Shown here one piece after another: positions 35,746 to 43,975 of a DNA stretch of 64,000 nucleotides. Positions within the stretch are counted from its first letter, which is position 1, and each line of letters opens with the position of its first letter. The notes below the pieces were generated by a model that was given only the letters and a program-made list of their open reading frames with translations, was not told the DNA's origin and searched no databases. The stretch is from Micromonospora pallida (GTDB taxonomy: Bacteria; Actinomycetota; Actinomycetes; Mycobacteriales; Micromonosporaceae). The position numbers and the translations under genes are program-made. The stretch lies in assembly GCF_900090325.1 (NCBI RefSeq), contig NZ_FMHW01000002.1, positions 2,294,001 through 2,358,000 on the forward strand, read 5' to 3'.

Positions 35746-36573
35746 GTGCGACGCACCATCCCTACGCTGATCGCGACCACCGCCCTCGTCCTGGGCCTCG
35801 CCGCCTGCGGCTCCGGCGCGGAGGACACCGGCACCTCGACACCCACCGACGCCGCGCTCAAGGTCGGCGTCAGCCCGGTGCCGCACGGCGAGATCCTCAC
35901 CTACGTCAAGGACAACCTGGCGGAGAAGGCCGGGCTGAAGCTGGAGATCGTGGAGTTCACCGACTACGTGCAGCCCAACCGGGCGCTCGCGGACGGCCAA
36001 CTCGACGCGAACTACTTCCAGCACGTCCCGTACCTGGACGAGGAGAAGGCCGCCAAGGGCTACAAGTTCACCGCCCTGAAGCCGGTCCACATCGAGCCGC
36101 TCGGGGTGTACTCGAAGAAGGTCGACAGCCTCGCCGACCTGCCGAACAAGGGCGTCGTCGCCATCCCGAACGACCCGTCCAACTCGGGCCGGGCGCTCAA
36201 CCTGCTCGCGGCCAACGGCGTGATCACGCTCAAGGACGGCGCCGGCGTGAAGGCCACCACCCGGGACATCGTCGACAACCCGAAGCAGTTGGAGTTCCGG
36301 GAGCTGGAGGCGGCGCAGCTGCCCCGCAGCCTGGACGACACCGCGGCGTCGGTGATCAACGGCAACTACGCCATCGACGCCGGCCTCACCCCGGCCACCG
36401 ACGCCCTCGCGCTGGAGAAGGGTGCGGACAACCCGTACGCCAACCTGGTCGTGGTGCGCGACGGCGGCGACAGCGACCCCCGGGTGCAGAAGCTGGAGGA
36501 GCTGCTGCACTCGCCCGAGGTGAAGACGTTCATCGAGGGCAAGTACAAGGGCTCGGTGGTGGCCGCCTTCTGA
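35746..36573 (+). CDS. metQ: Methionine-binding lipoprotein
   Basis: A 275-residue NlpA/MetQ-family solute-binding protein. The lipobox is LGLAACGS, so it is lipid-anchored after signal peptidase II cleavage. Family signatures follow: KVGVSPVPHGEIL, VEFTDYVQPNRALADGQLDANYFQHVPYL (seen in part) and IPNDPSNSGRALNLL. GTG 35746 has AAAGG 8 nt upstream and gives a proper signal peptide, so longer frames are rejected. It delivers methionine to MetNI. Confidence 0.94.
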   Translation: MRRTIPTLIATTALVLGLAACGSGAEDTGTSTPTDAALKVGVSPVPHGEILTYVKDNLAEKAGLKLEIVEFTDYVQPNRALADGQLDANYFQHVPYLDEEKAAKGYKFTALKPVHIEPLGVYSKKVDSLADLPNKGVVAIPNDPSNSGRALNLLAANGVITLKDGAGVKATTRDIVDNPKQLEFRELEAAQLPRSLDDTAASVINGNYAIDAGLTPATDALALEKGADNPYANLVVVRDGGDSDPRVQKLEELLHSPEVKTFIEGKYKGSVVAAF

Positions 36574-36582
36574 GCCCCCCGC

Positions 36583-36618
36583 GCGCAGCCCACCAGGTGA
36601 CGACCCGGTGGGCTGCGC
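36583..36618. terminator. Bidirectional hairpin terminator
   Basis: A perfect 12-bp stem, GCGCAGCCCACC (36583-36594) with GGTGGGCTGCGC (36607-36618) and a 12-nt loop, lies between the convergent metQ and GYD-domain genes. Confidence 0.85.
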
Positions 36619-36628
36619 CGGACCGGTC

Positions 36629-36925
36629 CTAGCCAGCGGCCTTGGCGACGACGCGGTCCATCTCGTCGCGACCGTAGGCCCGCATGGTCGCGGTACGGAC
36701 GTTGCCCGCCCCGCCGAGCTTCAGGAGCGCTGCGGCGGCGGTTTCGTCGTCGGGCGCCTCGACGACGGCCACGAGGTCGTATGGACCGACGGTCCAGTAG
36801 AGGTTCAGGAGATTCGCCCCGACATTCTGTGTCCCTGCGGCGAAGGCCTCGGCGCGCCTCACGGTGTCCTTGTAGTTTCGGATCCCCTGATCGGTCCAGT
36901 TCAGCAACGCGACGTACGTCGGCAT
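36629..36925 (-). CDS. GYD domain-containing protein
   Basis: A 98-residue single-domain protein. The start MPTYVALLNWTDQGIRNYKD and the segment YWTVGPYDLVAVVEAPDDE fit the GYD family, a ferredoxin-like alpha/beta fold of unknown biochemical role found widely in bacteria. A GGAGGTGAAGG ribosome site precedes ATG 36925. It is transcribed alone and converges on metQ. Confidence 0.9.
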   Translation of the reverse strand: MPTYVALLNWTDQGIRNYKDTVRRAEAFAAGTQNVGANLLNLYWTVGPYDLVAVVEAPDDETAAAALLKLGGAGNVRTATMRAYGRDEMDRVVAKAAG

Positions 36926-37037
36926 GGTCCTTCACCTCCATGAAGAGACCTCATCGTAAGGTCAATTCCGGGGCATAAGGCCCCAAATATGCCGACCTGG
37001 TCGAATCCCTGGCTCCACTGTGCCGCCGCCGGGTGGG

Positions 37038-37787
37038 TCACGGTTCGATCGGGCGGACCCGCTCGCCGTACCGCTCCTGGAGGGCCTCGTTGTGCGCGTC
37101 GCCCTGGGCCAGGTTCGCCGAGATGTAGACCGGCAGGTCGAGGCCCCGGTCCAGGAGCCGACGGCAGACCAGCTCGGTGAGCATCTGGGCGATGAACACC
37201 CCGGTGAGCGACGACACCGCCCCGATCCGAACTCCCGGGCTGATCTCCAGTGCCGCGTCCCCGGCGGGGGCGAGGTTGTCGATCACCACATCCGCCAGGT
37301 CGGCCAGGTGCTGGCCCCGGGTCGTACGTGCTCCGGCGGAGCGGGTGTGGGTGAGCGAGGTGACGGCGATGATCGGGTGCCCCCGGTCCCGGGCCAGCGT
37401 CGCCATCTCGACCACGGCGGCGTTGATGCCGGAGTTGGACACGATCAGGAACGGGTCGTGCGCGGCGGGCGCGGCGAGCTTGTAGATCCGCTCGGCCAGA
37501 CCGGACTCACGCTCGTACGTCGGGTCGAGGATCGGCTTCGGGTCGGCGCCGCCGAACATCACGAGGTCCTTGACCGCCAGCATGCCGACGGGGGCGAGGC
37601 CACCGGCCCGCGCCGCGAGTTCGAGGGTGACGATCCGCGAGTGGCCGGTCCCGAAGGCCTGCAACACACCCCCGGCGGCGATCGCGTCGGCGACGAGCGT
37701 GGCCGCCGACTCGATGGCCGCGAGCTGGGTGGCGAGGACCTGGTCGAGCGCGGTCCGGGCGATGGCGGCGTAGGCGGGTTCAGACAC
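37038..37787 (-). CDS. SIS-domain phosphosugar-binding protein (COG4821 type)
   Basis: A 249-residue protein with a sugar-isomerase (SIS) fold: AFGTGHSRIVTLELAARAGGLAP early, FLIVSNSGINAAVVEMATLARDRGHPIIAVTSL centrally (shown as seen, in two stretches), and a serine-rich phosphate loop SNSG. Family members bind or isomerise phosphosugars. AGGAGG 6 nt before GTG 37787 decides the start. It is the last gene of the amino-sugar importer operon and overlaps the end of the ceramidase-fold gene by 8 bp. An aldose-ketose isomerisation or deamination of an amino-sugar phosphate is inferred. Confidence 0.85.
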   Translation of the reverse strand: MSEPAYAAIARTALDQVLATQLAAIESAATLVADAIAAGGVLQAFGTGHSRIVTLELAARAGGLAPVGMLAVKDLVMFGGADPKPILDPTYERESGLAERIYKLAAPAAHDPFLIVSNSGINAAVVEMATLARDRGHPIIAVTSLTHTRSAGARTTRGQHLADLADVVIDNLAPAGDAALEISPGVRIGAVSSLTGVFIAQMLTELVCRRLLDRGLDLPVYISANLAQGDAHNEALQERYGERVRPIEP

Positions 37788-39006
37788 TGTTCCTCCTGGA
37801 ACGGTCACGGTCGCGGGCAGCCTCGAGGGCCACTTCGACGGCGGTTTCGACGACGATCTCGCCGCTGCCGGCGCTGACCGGGCTGGCGAAGGTTTCGTAG
37901 CAGGGTGGGGTGTCGCGGGCGGGCAGGTAGCCGAGGTAGCCGTTCGTGTAGCCGAGGACCACGACGTCGCCCGCCGTGGCGCGGATCGCCTCCCCCAGCT
38001 CCAGGAACAGTTCGCCGGGCACGCCGACGAGCGTGACGCCGTCGAGGTCGACCGCCGCTACCTCGACCTCGTACGGTTCGCTGCGCTGGCGGGCGGCCTG
38101 TTCCCGCGCGATCCGCAGCCCCTGGTGTAGGACCTGGCGGATGCGCCCGTCCCGGACCTCGGGAATCGGGCGCGCGGACGCGTCGAGTTCCGCCGGCTGT
38201 TTGGGCCGCAGTCGCACGCACCGCGAGACCGGCGGACGCACCGGGGCCGCCGGACGGTCCTCGACGGGTGACGGCGGGGGCACGAACCGGTCGGCCACCA
38301 GGGCGCCCAGCCGGCCCACCTCGGGCGGGCCGTGGCCCTGACGGGTGTGCCGGGTACTGATGTCGCCGGCGGCACCGGTGGCGACGACCACCCACCGGTC
38401 GGGCGCGGACAACGCGCGACGGATCCCCCCGGTCAGGTCCGCGCTGACGTGGTTGTTGGCGGCGGGGAGGATGGTCGGGTGGACCGGGGAGACCACGATC
38501 AGGCCGACCACGTCGGTGCCCACGGTGACCGCGATCGTGTCGACGGGGATGTCCATCGGTGGCGAGTCCACGACGTTGCGGCGACCCGCGAGCCCGGAGA
38601 CCAGGCTGCGGGTGGCGGCGAGCCGGGCTGGGCGCTCGGTCGCCACGGCCCGGCGCGCGGCCGCGAGCGACGCGGCCACGAGGCGGTCGCCGAGGTGCTG
38701 TGGGGTGGCCCCGCCGCCGGGGGCGCAACCCGCCTCGGGGCTCGCGTGGGTGTGCGTGGCCGCGACCCAGCAGGACGACACGCCGACGCCCCGCACGGCG
38801 GCCCGGATCCGCTCGACGATATCGGCGTTCACACAGATCAGGTCCACGACCACCAGCGCGAACCGGTGATCGTCGTCGGCGACGGTCACCACGTGCACCT
38901 CGAGCGGGTCGAGGACGTCCTGAACTCCCTCGGAGCGGTCGACGTATCCACCCATCGGTTCGCCGGGCACGACCGCGAGGTGCGCCGTCCCGTGTCCGAC
39001 CCTCAT
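37780..39006 (-). CDS. Cytosolic neutral/alkaline ceramidase-fold amidase
   Basis: A 408-residue protein matching the N-terminal catalytic domain of neutral ceramidases but without a signal peptide or the C-terminal domain. Expected zinc and catalytic positions are present: THTHASP (His85, His87), SPVHPTIL (His176), GAAGDIS (Ser217), VPGELFLE (Glu332) and YTNGYLGY (Tyr353-Tyr360). Neutral ceramidases hydrolyse an amide with zinc. Here the gene sits between a BadF-type sugar kinase and a SIS protein behind a sugar importer, so the amide is more likely an N-acetyl group of an amino sugar than ceramide. That is inference. The ATG overlaps the kinase stop. Confidence 0.8.
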   Translation of the reverse strand: MRVGHGTAHLAVVPGEPMGGYVDRSEGVQDVLDPLEVHVVTVADDDHRFALVVVDLICVNADIVERIRAAVRGVGVSSCWVAATHTHASPEAGCAPGGGATPQHLGDRLVAASLAAARRAVATERPARLAATRSLVSGLAGRRNVVDSPPMDIPVDTIAVTVGTDVVGLIVVSPVHPTILPAANNHVSADLTGGIRRALSAPDRWVVVATGAAGDISTRHTRQGHGPPEVGRLGALVADRFVPPPSPVEDRPAAPVRPPVSRCVRLRPKQPAELDASARPIPEVRDGRIRQVLHQGLRIAREQAARQRSEPYEVEVAAVDLDGVTLVGVPGELFLELGEAIRATAGDVVVLGYTNGYLGYLPARDTPPCYETFASPVSAGSGEIVVETAVEVALEAARDRDRSRRNSV

Positions 39007-39938
39007 GCGGCACCGCCCGGATCCTGGTGTGCCAGCAGGCGGGCGTAGGGCCCGGTGCCGTCCAGCAGCGTGGGCCCGCCGTCGAGCGGCTCCGCCCGGG
39101 GAGCGACCAGCGGCAGCCCCCGGGCGGCGAGTTCCGCCGACAGCGCCCGGTGCAGGACGTTTCCCGGGGCCAGGAGCCGCCCGCTGTACGACACCCGGCG
39201 CTCCGTCCCGTCGAGGTGTAGTCGCGCGGTCGCCGCCTGCGCCGCGTCCGCGAGATCGGTCGCCGCCCCGGCGCAGATCCGGCTGGCGACCGGGTCGGCC
39301 CGGTCGGCGGCGTCGAGGACGTCGCGGGCGAAGGACGCGGTCCGGGGAACCAGCTCCGGGTCCCGGTAGTAGCGCTGGAGCGCGGCCAGGTCACTGCCAC
39401 CGAGCGCCGCGACGAGGCGGTCGACCAGCACGGTTTCCGGCCCGACCCGGTCGTGCGCGGCGGTGGCGGCACGCATCCCGGCCAGCCCGATGGCGTACGC
39501 GCTGCCCCGGTCGCCGAGATGTGGACCCCACCCGTCCAGCCGGGCGTGGGTGCCGTCGGCGGCCACCGCCAGGACCGTCGTCCCGGTGCCGACGCACAGG
39601 ACCACACCGGCACCGCCGAGGGCGCCGGCGTGGGCGAGGAGGCTGTCCTCCACGACCACGGCCGGACCGCCGAGGAGCCCGGTGAGGGCACGGGCGAGAC
39701 GTCGACGCTCGGCGTTCTCGCCCGGTACGCCGGTCAGACCGGCGACCACACCGGCCACCCGCTCGGGACGGGAGATGGTGGCCGCGGCGTCGCGGACCGC
39801 GGCCATGATCCGCTCGACGCCGTCCTCGTGGGGCCGGTAGGAGAAGCCGGGCCCGACCCCGAGCTGACGGCCCGCAGGCGTGCGCAGCAGCATCCTGAGC
39901 TGCGACTTCCCGCCGTCGATGGTGATCGTATTGGTCAT
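39003..39938 (-). CDS. BadF/BadG-type ATPase, probable N-acetylglucosamine kinase
   Basis: A 311-residue ASKHA-fold kinase. Seen: phosphate-1 loop TITIDGGKSQLRM, VVEDSLLAHAG, the phosphate-2 loop VLCVGTGTTVLAV, and GWGPHLGDRGSAYAIGLAG. This is the pattern of eukaryotic-type GlcNAc kinases and BcrAD/BadFG ATPases. In this operon it should phosphorylate the imported sugar. The ATG overlaps the permease stop (ATGA) and the next gene overlaps its end. Confidence 0.88.
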   Translation of the reverse strand: MTNTITIDGGKSQLRMLLRTPAGRQLGVGPGFSYRPHEDGVERIMAAVRDAAATISRPERVAGVVAGLTGVPGENAERRRLARALTGLLGGPAVVVEDSLLAHAGALGGAGVVLCVGTGTTVLAVAADGTHARLDGWGPHLGDRGSAYAIGLAGMRAATAAHDRVGPETVLVDRLVAALGGSDLAALQRYYRDPELVPRTASFARDVLDAADRADPVASRICAGAATDLADAAQAATARLHLDGTERRVSYSGRLLAPGNVLHRALSAELAARGLPLVAPRAEPLDGGPTLLDGTGPYARLLAHQDPGGAA

Positions 39939-40831
39939 TTCGACATCCCGGCGGTCAGGCCCGCGACGATCTGCCTGGTGGCCAGCGCGAACACCACGGC
40001 CAGCGGGACCAGCGCGATCACGAGTCCGGCGAACAGGGTGCCGCGGTCGGCGGCGAACTCGCCGAAGAACCGGGTCAGCCCGACGGGGATGGTGTACTTC
40101 TCGCTGCTGCGCAGCAGCACCAGCGGATAGAAGAAGTCGTTCCAGGTCGGCGCGAACTGGAAGACGGTCACCACCGCGAGCGCCGGACGCATCAGGGGCA
40201 GCACGATCGACACGAACAGGCGTCCCTCGTGCGCGCCGTCGATCCGCGCGGCCTCCTCCAGTTCCCCGGGGAGTCCCCGCATGAAGCCCATGATCACGAA
40301 GACGGAGAACGGGACGCCGCTCGCCGCGTAGAGCAGCACCAGCCCGATCCGGCTGTCGATCAGGTTCATCGACTGGAACATGTAGAACACCGGCAGCAGG
40401 CCGAGCTTCGCCGGGATCATCAGGCCCGACAGGAAGAACGCCGCCAGCAGGGCGCGTCCCCGGAACCGCCACCGGGCCAGGGCGTAGGCGGCCAGCGCCG
40501 ACACGCCGACGCACAGCACCACCGAGGCGGCCGTGACCGCCAGCGAGTTGAGGAAGTACGTCGAGATCGACGCGGTCTCCCAGGCGCGGGTGTAGTTGCT
40601 GACGTCGAACGAGCTGGGCAGCCCGACGGGCGCGCGGAGGATATCCGCGTTGGACCGGAACGAACCGATCAGCACCAGCAGCAGCGGGCCGAAGGCGACT
40701 CCCGCGTACGCCCAGAGCACGACCTGGACGCCGATGCCACGGGCCAGCGACCGGGGGCGGGCGACGCCCGGACGCGGGGAGCCGCCGGTGGCCGCCGAGG
40801 TGGGGCGAGGGGTGGTCAGCAGGGCACTCAC
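39935..40831 (-). CDS. Sugar ABC importer permease (MalG/UgpE type)
   Basis: A 298-residue inner-membrane protein with six predicted helices and the EAA loop (ELEEAARIDGAHEGRLFVSI). It belongs to the CUT1 family of carbohydrate importers. The GTG start overlaps the partner permease stop (GTGA). No dedicated ATPase is encoded in the operon, as is common in actinomycetes where a shared MsiK-type ATPase serves many CUT1 systems. Confidence 0.92.
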   Translation of the reverse strand: MSALLTTPRPTSAATGGSPRPGVARPRSLARGIGVQVVLWAYAGVAFGPLLLVLIGSFRSNADILRAPVGLPSSFDVSNYTRAWETASISTYFLNSLAVTAASVVLCVGVSALAAYALARWRFRGRALLAAFFLSGLMIPAKLGLLPVFYMFQSMNLIDSRIGLVLLYAASGVPFSVFVIMGFMRGLPGELEEAARIDGAHEGRLFVSIVLPLMRPALAVVTVFQFAPTWNDFFYPLVLLRSSEKYTIPVGLTRFFGEFAADRGTLFAGLVIALVPLAVVFALATRQIVAGLTAGMSK

Positions 40832-41778
40832 GTGACCTCCCGGCGGCGGAGCACCCGCTCCAGGGCGACGGAGACCCCGAAGATGAGCACGAAGATGAGC
40901 ATGGCCAACGCCGAGGACTCTCCGATCGCGTTGCTGCCGCCCTGGAAGGCGGTCCGGTAGTAGAGGAGGCCCAGCACGTCCATGGCGCCGCCGGGTCCGC
41001 CGTCGGATCCGCCCAGCGCGTAGACGAGGTCGAAGATGTTGAAGCAGCCGATGAAGGTCAGCACGGTGATCACCCCGACCGCCGGCATCAGCAGGGGGAA
41101 GCGGACGCTCCAGAAGGTCCGGGTGGCCGACGCGCCGTCCATGGCGGCCGCCTCCTCCAGCTCGCGCGGGACACCGGCCAGGGCGGCGCCGAAGATGAGC
41201 ATCGGACCGCCGACCCACTGCCAGGCGTTGACCAGGATCAGCACCGGCAGTGCGGTGTCCGGCTCACCGAGCCACGGACGCGCCCACGAATCCAGGCCGA
41301 CCCCTCTGAGCACGACGTTGATCGGGCCGAAGGTGGGGCTGAGCAGGAGCGACCAGATGTAGCCGACGATCAGCGGGCTGATCAGGTAGGGAAGCGAGAA
41401 GAGGGTCTGGAACAACCGCTTGCCCCGGGGACTGCGGTGCAGGAGCACGGCCAGGCCCAACCCGACGGTGTTCTGGATGGCCATGGTGCCGACGAAGAAG
41501 AGCACGTTGTGTCCGAGCGCGGCGGAGATCTGGTCGCTGAGCGGATAGCGGGTGAGGATCTCCTGGTAGTTGCCGAACCCGGCGAACTCCCCCTGGCGGG
41601 TGCCCTCCCAGCGGAAGAACCCGTAGTAGAAGGCGGTGAGCAGGGGCACCACGAGGAAAAGGCCGTAGAGGGTGAAGGCCGGCAGGCAGAACGCCGCGAT
41701 CCACCCCGGCGCGGTCCGTCCCGCCTGGCGGCGTCGCCGCCGGGCGGGACGGACGGTCAGTTCTTGGGCCGGAACCAC
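40828..41778 (-). CDS. Sugar ABC importer permease (MalF/UgpA type)
   Basis: A 316-residue CUT1 permease with six helices and an EAA loop (ELEEAAAMDGASATRTFWSV). No ATG or GTG lies near the conserved N-terminus after the preceding stop. The best start is GTG 41778, which overlaps the binding-protein gene by 22 bp and gives an Arg-rich tail before helix 1. Translation coupling with the upstream gene is likely. Confidence 0.88.
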   Translation of the reverse strand: MVPAQELTVRPARRRRRQAGRTAPGWIAAFCLPAFTLYGLFLVVPLLTAFYYGFFRWEGTRQGEFAGFGNYQEILTRYPLSDQISAALGHNVLFFVGTMAIQNTVGLGLAVLLHRSPRGKRLFQTLFSLPYLISPLIVGYIWSLLLSPTFGPINVVLRGVGLDSWARPWLGEPDTALPVLILVNAWQWVGGPMLIFGAALAGVPRELEEAAAMDGASATRTFWSVRFPLLMPAVGVITVLTFIGCFNIFDLVYALGGSDGGPGGAMDVLGLLYYRTAFQGGSNAIGESSALAMLIFVLIFGVSVALERVLRRREVT

Positions 41779-43022
41779 TGGTCGACCCCTCGCTGGATGT
41801 GTCCGGCCGCGTCGGCGGCGGTGCGTCGACCGAGCAGGTAGTCGGAGAACGCCGCCGAGGCGAGGTCCCACGCCGTGGGCGTGCCACCGGAGAAGTACGC
41901 GTAGGTGACGTACGGGCTCGGGTTCTCCTGGTACGCCTTCAGCGCCTGGGCCAGGAGCTCGTCCTTGGGCTGGACGCCGGGCACCGCCGAGATCTGCCGC
42001 AGTTCGTCGGAGTACGCCCGGCCGAACTCCTCCGACGCCATCCACCGCACCAGGTCCAGCGCCGCCTCGCGCTTGGCGGACTTCGCCGAGACCCCGAAGG
42101 ACCCGTCGACGTAGCCGGGGACGAGGGTCTTGTCGACCGGCGCGCCGGGGGCGGGCGGCACGTTGAAGATGCCCATCTTCAGGTCGGGGTTGGCCTTCTG
42201 GAACACGGCGAGCTCCCAGATGCCGCCGGGGAACATCGCGGCCCGGCCGGAGGTGAAGAGCGCCTGCGCGTCGGCGTAGCTCATCCCGGACGACTGCGGC
42301 GCCCAGTACTTGTCGGTGCTCTTCCAGGTTTCGAGCGACGTCACCCAGGGCGCGTCGGTGAACTTCGCCCCGCCGGTGAGCATCTTGTCGAGGTAGTCGT
42401 GCCCGCCGTACGTGGTGGCCCCGAAGATCTCGTGCTGGATCGGCAGCATCCAGGTGTCGGTGACCGTGCTCGCCAGCGGGATGACCTTGGCGGCCTTGAG
42501 CTTGTCGAACGCCGCGATCATGTCCGCCCAGGTGGTGGGGGCGGTGATGCCGTTGTCCGCGAAGAGCTTCTGGTTGTAGATCACGTGCAGGGTCTGGAGG
42601 GCGAACGGGACGCCGTAGACCTTCTCGTCACTCTCGCCCCGGGCGCCGTCGAGGACCGGCTCCGGGAAGCCGCCCAACTCCTTGACGTCGTCGAGGGGGA
42701 CCAGGCCACCGGCGGCGACCAGCGGCTGGAGCAGACCGTAGGAGCGCAACTGCGCTACGTCGGGGCCGTTGTCGTCGGTCAGCCCGGTCTTGAGGATCGT
42801 GTCGTACTCGGTGTTCTTGTAGGGGACGTACTCGACTGTCACGCCGGGGTTGGCGTCCTCGTAGATCTGGAAGATCTTGTTGTACGCGGCGACGTCCTCC
42901 TGCCGCCATCCCCAGACCTTCAGGTTGACGGCGTCGTCGCCGTCCCCGCTGCTGGGTGCGCATCCGGCGAGGGTGACGGTGAGCATCGCCGCCGCTCCCC
43001 ACACACCATACTTCCTGGTCAT
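41757..43022 (-). CDS. Sugar ABC importer substrate-binding lipoprotein
   Basis: A 421-residue family 1 extracellular solute-binding protein. The signal peptide ends in the lipobox TLAGCAPS. The body has the usual CUT1 features (VWGWRQEDVAAYNKIF, LFTSGRAAMFPGGIW). GGAG lies 9 nt before ATG 43022. It is the first gene of the importer-kinase-amidase-SIS operon, and a DasR-like operator lies 60 bp upstream. An amino sugar or amino-sugar oligosaccharide is the likely ligand, judged from the operon and the neighbouring GH84 gene. Confidence 0.92.
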   Translation of the reverse strand: MTRKYGVWGAAAMLTVTLAGCAPSSGDGDDAVNLKVWGWRQEDVAAYNKIFQIYEDANPGVTVEYVPYKNTEYDTILKTGLTDDNGPDVAQLRSYGLLQPLVAAGGLVPLDDVKELGGFPEPVLDGARGESDEKVYGVPFALQTLHVIYNQKLFADNGITAPTTWADMIAAFDKLKAAKVIPLASTVTDTWMLPIQHEIFGATTYGGHDYLDKMLTGGAKFTDAPWVTSLETWKSTDKYWAPQSSGMSYADAQALFTSGRAAMFPGGIWELAVFQKANPDLKMGIFNVPPAPGAPVDKTLVPGYVDGSFGVSAKSAKREAALDLVRWMASEEFGRAYSDELRQISAVPGVQPKDELLAQALKAYQENPSPYVTYAYFSGGTPTAWDLASAAFSDYLLGRRTAADAAGHIQRGVDQWFRPKN

Positions 43023-43081
43023 CACGTCTCCGATCGTCGTCGCGACCACCCCGTCAGAGCGTCGGGGAGCTCGACTGTAAT

Positions 43082-43097
43082 ACTGGTATAGACCGGC
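43082..43097. promoter_or_regulatory. DasR-like operator between importer operon and gntR
   Basis: ACTGGTATAGACCGGC matches 13 of 16 positions of the DasR responsive element ACTGGTCTAGACCAGT. It lies 60 bp upstream of the binding-protein gene and 85 bp upstream of the divergent gntR start, so it can control both. Confidence 0.7.
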
Positions 43098-43181
43098 GGT
43101 CAACGGGTGGCTCGGCCTCCCCCGAGGTGAGACGAACTGCCCGTACGATGGCGTCAACAGCGGGGAAGGGAGAACGGGGTC

Positions 43182-43955
43182 GTGCCAAGGACGCGACACG
43201 AGCCGAGCGACGGAGCGCTCGAATCGTTGCTGGCGGAGCAGAACCGCGGCAAGGGCAAGCACATCACCGACGTGCTCACCGCCCTGGTCCTGGACTCACG
43301 AGACGGTGCGCTGCTCCCCTCCGAACGGGTCCTCGCCGAGCGGTTCGCGGTGGCCCGGATGACCGTCCGGGGCGCCATCGACGCGCTGGAGAGCAAGGGG
43401 ATGGTGCGGCGGGTGCCCGGACGCGGCACCTTCGTGCAGCACCCGACCCTGACCCACTCGGAGATCTTCCGCTCCTTCAGCGAGGACATGCGGATGCGCG
43501 GCATGACGCCGGGCGCCAAGAGCTACCGTGGCCGTACCCGCCCGGCCACCCGCACCGTCGCCGCCAACCTCGACATCGCGCCCGGCGAGCCGACCCACTA
43601 CATCGAGCGGATCCGTACCGCCGACGGGATCCCGATGGCCCTGGAACGGACCAACCTCGCCGCCGCGCGCTTCCCCACCCTGCTCGACGTGCTGGGACGC
43701 GACGACTCGCTCTACGAGGTCCTGGGCCGCGCCTTCGGGGTGCGGCTCGAGTCCGCCCGGCAGATCGTCACCATCGCGCGGTTGACCGCCACCGAGGCGA
43801 AGCGACTCGAGGTCACCGAGGACACCCCGGCCTTCCTGATCGAGCGCATCTCCGTCGACAACATGGGCAAGGTCGTGGAGTACGGGCGGTCGCTCTACCG
43901 GGGAGATCGGTACGCCATCCAGATGCACGTCAGCCCCCCGCCTCAGGGCGGCTGA
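43182..43955 (+). CDS. GntR-family regulator, HutC/DasR subfamily
   Basis: A 257-residue regulator. An N-terminal winged helix (about 25-90: LLPSERVLAERFAVARMTVRGAIDALESKG, seen as two stretches) is followed by a UTRA ligand-binding domain (about 110-250: ERIRTADGIPMALER). DasR-type members are released by amino-sugar phosphates. It is divergent from the importer operon across the operator and convergent with the hexosaminidase gene. It is the natural candidate to bind all three dre-like sites in the window. Confidence 0.92.
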   Translation: MPRTRHEPSDGALESLLAEQNRGKGKHITDVLTALVLDSRDGALLPSERVLAERFAVARMTVRGAIDALESKGMVRRVPGRGTFVQHPTLTHSEIFRSFSEDMRMRGMTPGAKSYRGRTRPATRTVAANLDIAPGEPTHYIERIRTADGIPMALERTNLAAARFPTLLDVLGRDDSLYEVLGRAFGVRLESARQIVTIARLTATEAKRLEVTEDTPAFLIERISVDNMGKVVEYGRSLYRGDRYAIQMHVSPPPQGG

Positions 43956-43975
43956 CGCGCATCCGGCTGGTACGG

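Noticed and set aside
37780..39006. Ceramidase in the strict sense (lipid hydrolase)
   Set aside because: No signal peptide, no C-terminal domain and a sugar-importer operon context argue against ceramide as the substrate, although the fold assignment stands.
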